Of a stretch of 64,000 nt of DNA, positions 63,241 through 64,000 are shown in pieces; the first letter of the stretch is position 1; the number at the start of each line of letters is the position of its first letter. The notes beneath the pieces were generated by a model, which was not told where the DNA came from, ran no database searches, and saw only the letters and a list, made by a program, of their open reading frames with translations. Origin of the DNA: Rusavskia elegans (taxonomy: Eukaryota; Ascomycota; Lecanoromycetes; Teloschistales; Teloschistaceae); contig SAUG01000020.1 of NCBI GenBank assembly GCA_011316305.1, positions 620,001 through 684,000 of the forward strand, given 5' to 3'. Made by a program: the position numbers and the translations under genes.

Positions 63241-63596
63241 TATTTATAAAGATAAAATACCACCAATTCTAGAGGTTTAAAATATTTAAAAGACTGTATT
63301 CTATAAAATTCAGTCTATTCTATAGTTCTGCTTCTTTAGAATTATCGATTCTAATATTATTTATTATTAGATTCTAGAATTAAAGAAAGCTCGGAAACTT
63401 TAGCTATTCTTACGGTTCTATAAAGTTAAACTGCGCTAAAACAATCTAAATAGAAATCTTTAACTATTTAGTAACGACTAACTAATTATTTCTTTAAAAT
63501 ATTAATTATATAAAATACTTTTATTAAATTCTATAGATTATATTTACTAGAATTCTTATTAAAGATAGTATTAGTAGTTTCCCGTATAGTAGATGG

Positions 63597-63660
63597 TAGA
63601 GGGTTCTTGCGGCCGCTAAAGTCTTGCGATAGATTCTTGCGCCCCGAAAATATAACGGTA
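63597..63660. repeat. Right arm of the inverted repeat
   Basis: The partner of 63178-63240: AGAGGGTTCTTGCGGCCGCT followed by a segment ending TTCTTGCGCCCCGAA. This arm keeps TTGCG motifs where the left arm has TTACG in the same reading, so the two arms were mutated to different degrees. Confidence 0.6.
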
Positions 63661-63949
63661 TTTACGATAGTTTTTTTCCCGTAAACGTTTCGGCTTAATA
63701 TCTACATCAACTGACCGTTATATATAGTTATATCTAGGTACCAATATGATATAATAGATTATAAAGAACTATAAATAATCTAGTAATATACTGGAAGGAT
63801 CGGTTAATTTCAAAGACGCGATTCGCTGGTATAGTAAATATAAAGACGTACAAAATCGATAGCAATCTTTTCGATAGCGTTTTTTCAGGACGAATAGTAA
63901 TGACAAGGCTTTTCAATTCACCTGGAAGATAAATACTTTGAATATAAAT

Positions 63950-64000
63950 TTAGTTAATTTGTTTTGGTTTTGATACCCGGTGAACCAGTGGTTCGGTAAA
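63950..64000 (-). mobile_element. R950 repeat, copy 10, cut by the window edge
   Basis: Begins TTAGTTAATTTGTTTTGG and continues to CAGTGGTTCGGTAAA at the last base, the start of a minus-orientation R950. It is well preserved. The rest lies outside the window. Confidence 0.8.

Larger units (their letters stand above)
60105..63949. other. Less mutated island with short unrecognised reading frames
   Basis: CpA and TpG are clearly more frequent here than in the rest of the window. Minus-strand open runs lie at 63734-63916, 63039-63266, 61636-61821 and 60834-61019 (60-75 codons each); one plus-strand run lies at 62617-62808. The minus runs have varied amino-acid content (for example LDGNVVDKRSNLY near 61745 and WYFNRNGDCNKRGL near 60950). 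They could be pieces of one decayed gene or transposase, but the frames between them contain stops and I recognise no family. No repeat in common with the rest of the window was seen except the R950 copies on both sides. Confidence 0.4.

Noticed and set aside
1..64000. Mitochondrial or centromere-specific DNA because of the high AT content
   Set aside because: The AT-richness follows the CpA-to-TpA pattern in nuclear LTR retrotransposons. No mitochondrial genes or satellite arrays are seen. A centromeric location cannot be excluded but nothing specific supports it.

Overview
This is a repeat-filled, AT-rich block from a nuclear genome, most likely of a filamentous ascomycete. Almost everything I can recognise is a decayed transposable element, and I see no intact host gene. 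CpA and TpG are conspicuously rare, TpA is very abundant and CpG is retained. Homologous copies differ mainly by C/T and G/A, and stops inside old reading frames are almost all TAA or TAG, where CAA, CAG or TGG is expected. Together this is the classic signature of repeat-induced point mutation (RIP). The dinucleotide statement comes from reading, not from a computed count.

Layout. From 1 to about 46.5 kb, Ty1/copia elements of one family are stacked in each other. Copy A (minus, 1-1876) holds copy D (plus, 1877-23045), which holds full-length copy B (minus, about 2235-10965) and a 5.1 kb hAT-like element (12936-18055). Copy F (plus, from 24443) is split at 31215 by a non-TIR repeat here called R950, and that repeat is itself split by full-length copia copy C (plus, 34680-43838). 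F resumes at 43972. A copia 5' fragment H (45916-46505) abuts a Ty3/gypsy element on the minus strand, whose integrase (about 46.9-47.8 kb) and reverse transcriptase (about 50.7-51.3 kb) are recognisable and which runs to about 56 kb. From 56.4 to 60.1 kb come an unassigned stretch, a 1.3 kb hAT-like element and one R950. From 60105 to 63949 lies an island that is clearly less TpA-rich, with short unrecognised reading frames and a long inverted repeat. The window ends inside another R950.

Four non-autonomous families punctuate the stack: (1) a tRNA-headed SINE of about 420 bp, seven copies, 11-16 bp target-site duplications (TSDs) where resolvable; (2) hAT-type elements starting TAGACTGGCCG, six copies, 8 bp TSDs; (3) R950, about 920-980 bp, ten copies, no terminal inverted repeat, TSDs of 12 to 22 bp; (4) a family here called E, about 800 bp, with inverted termini of about 36 bp and a tRNA-like Pol III cassette inside, six copies.

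The most interesting points are the E family (DNA-transposon ends around a Pol III cassette), an apparent third reading frame of about 500 codons downstream of pol in the copia family, the R950 family with long variable TSDs and a conserved antisense reading frame, and nested insertions whose TSDs allow relative dating. The names R950, E, SINE and A-H are local labels. Family assignments rest on protein motifs, terminal structure and TSDs read by eye, not on database searches.
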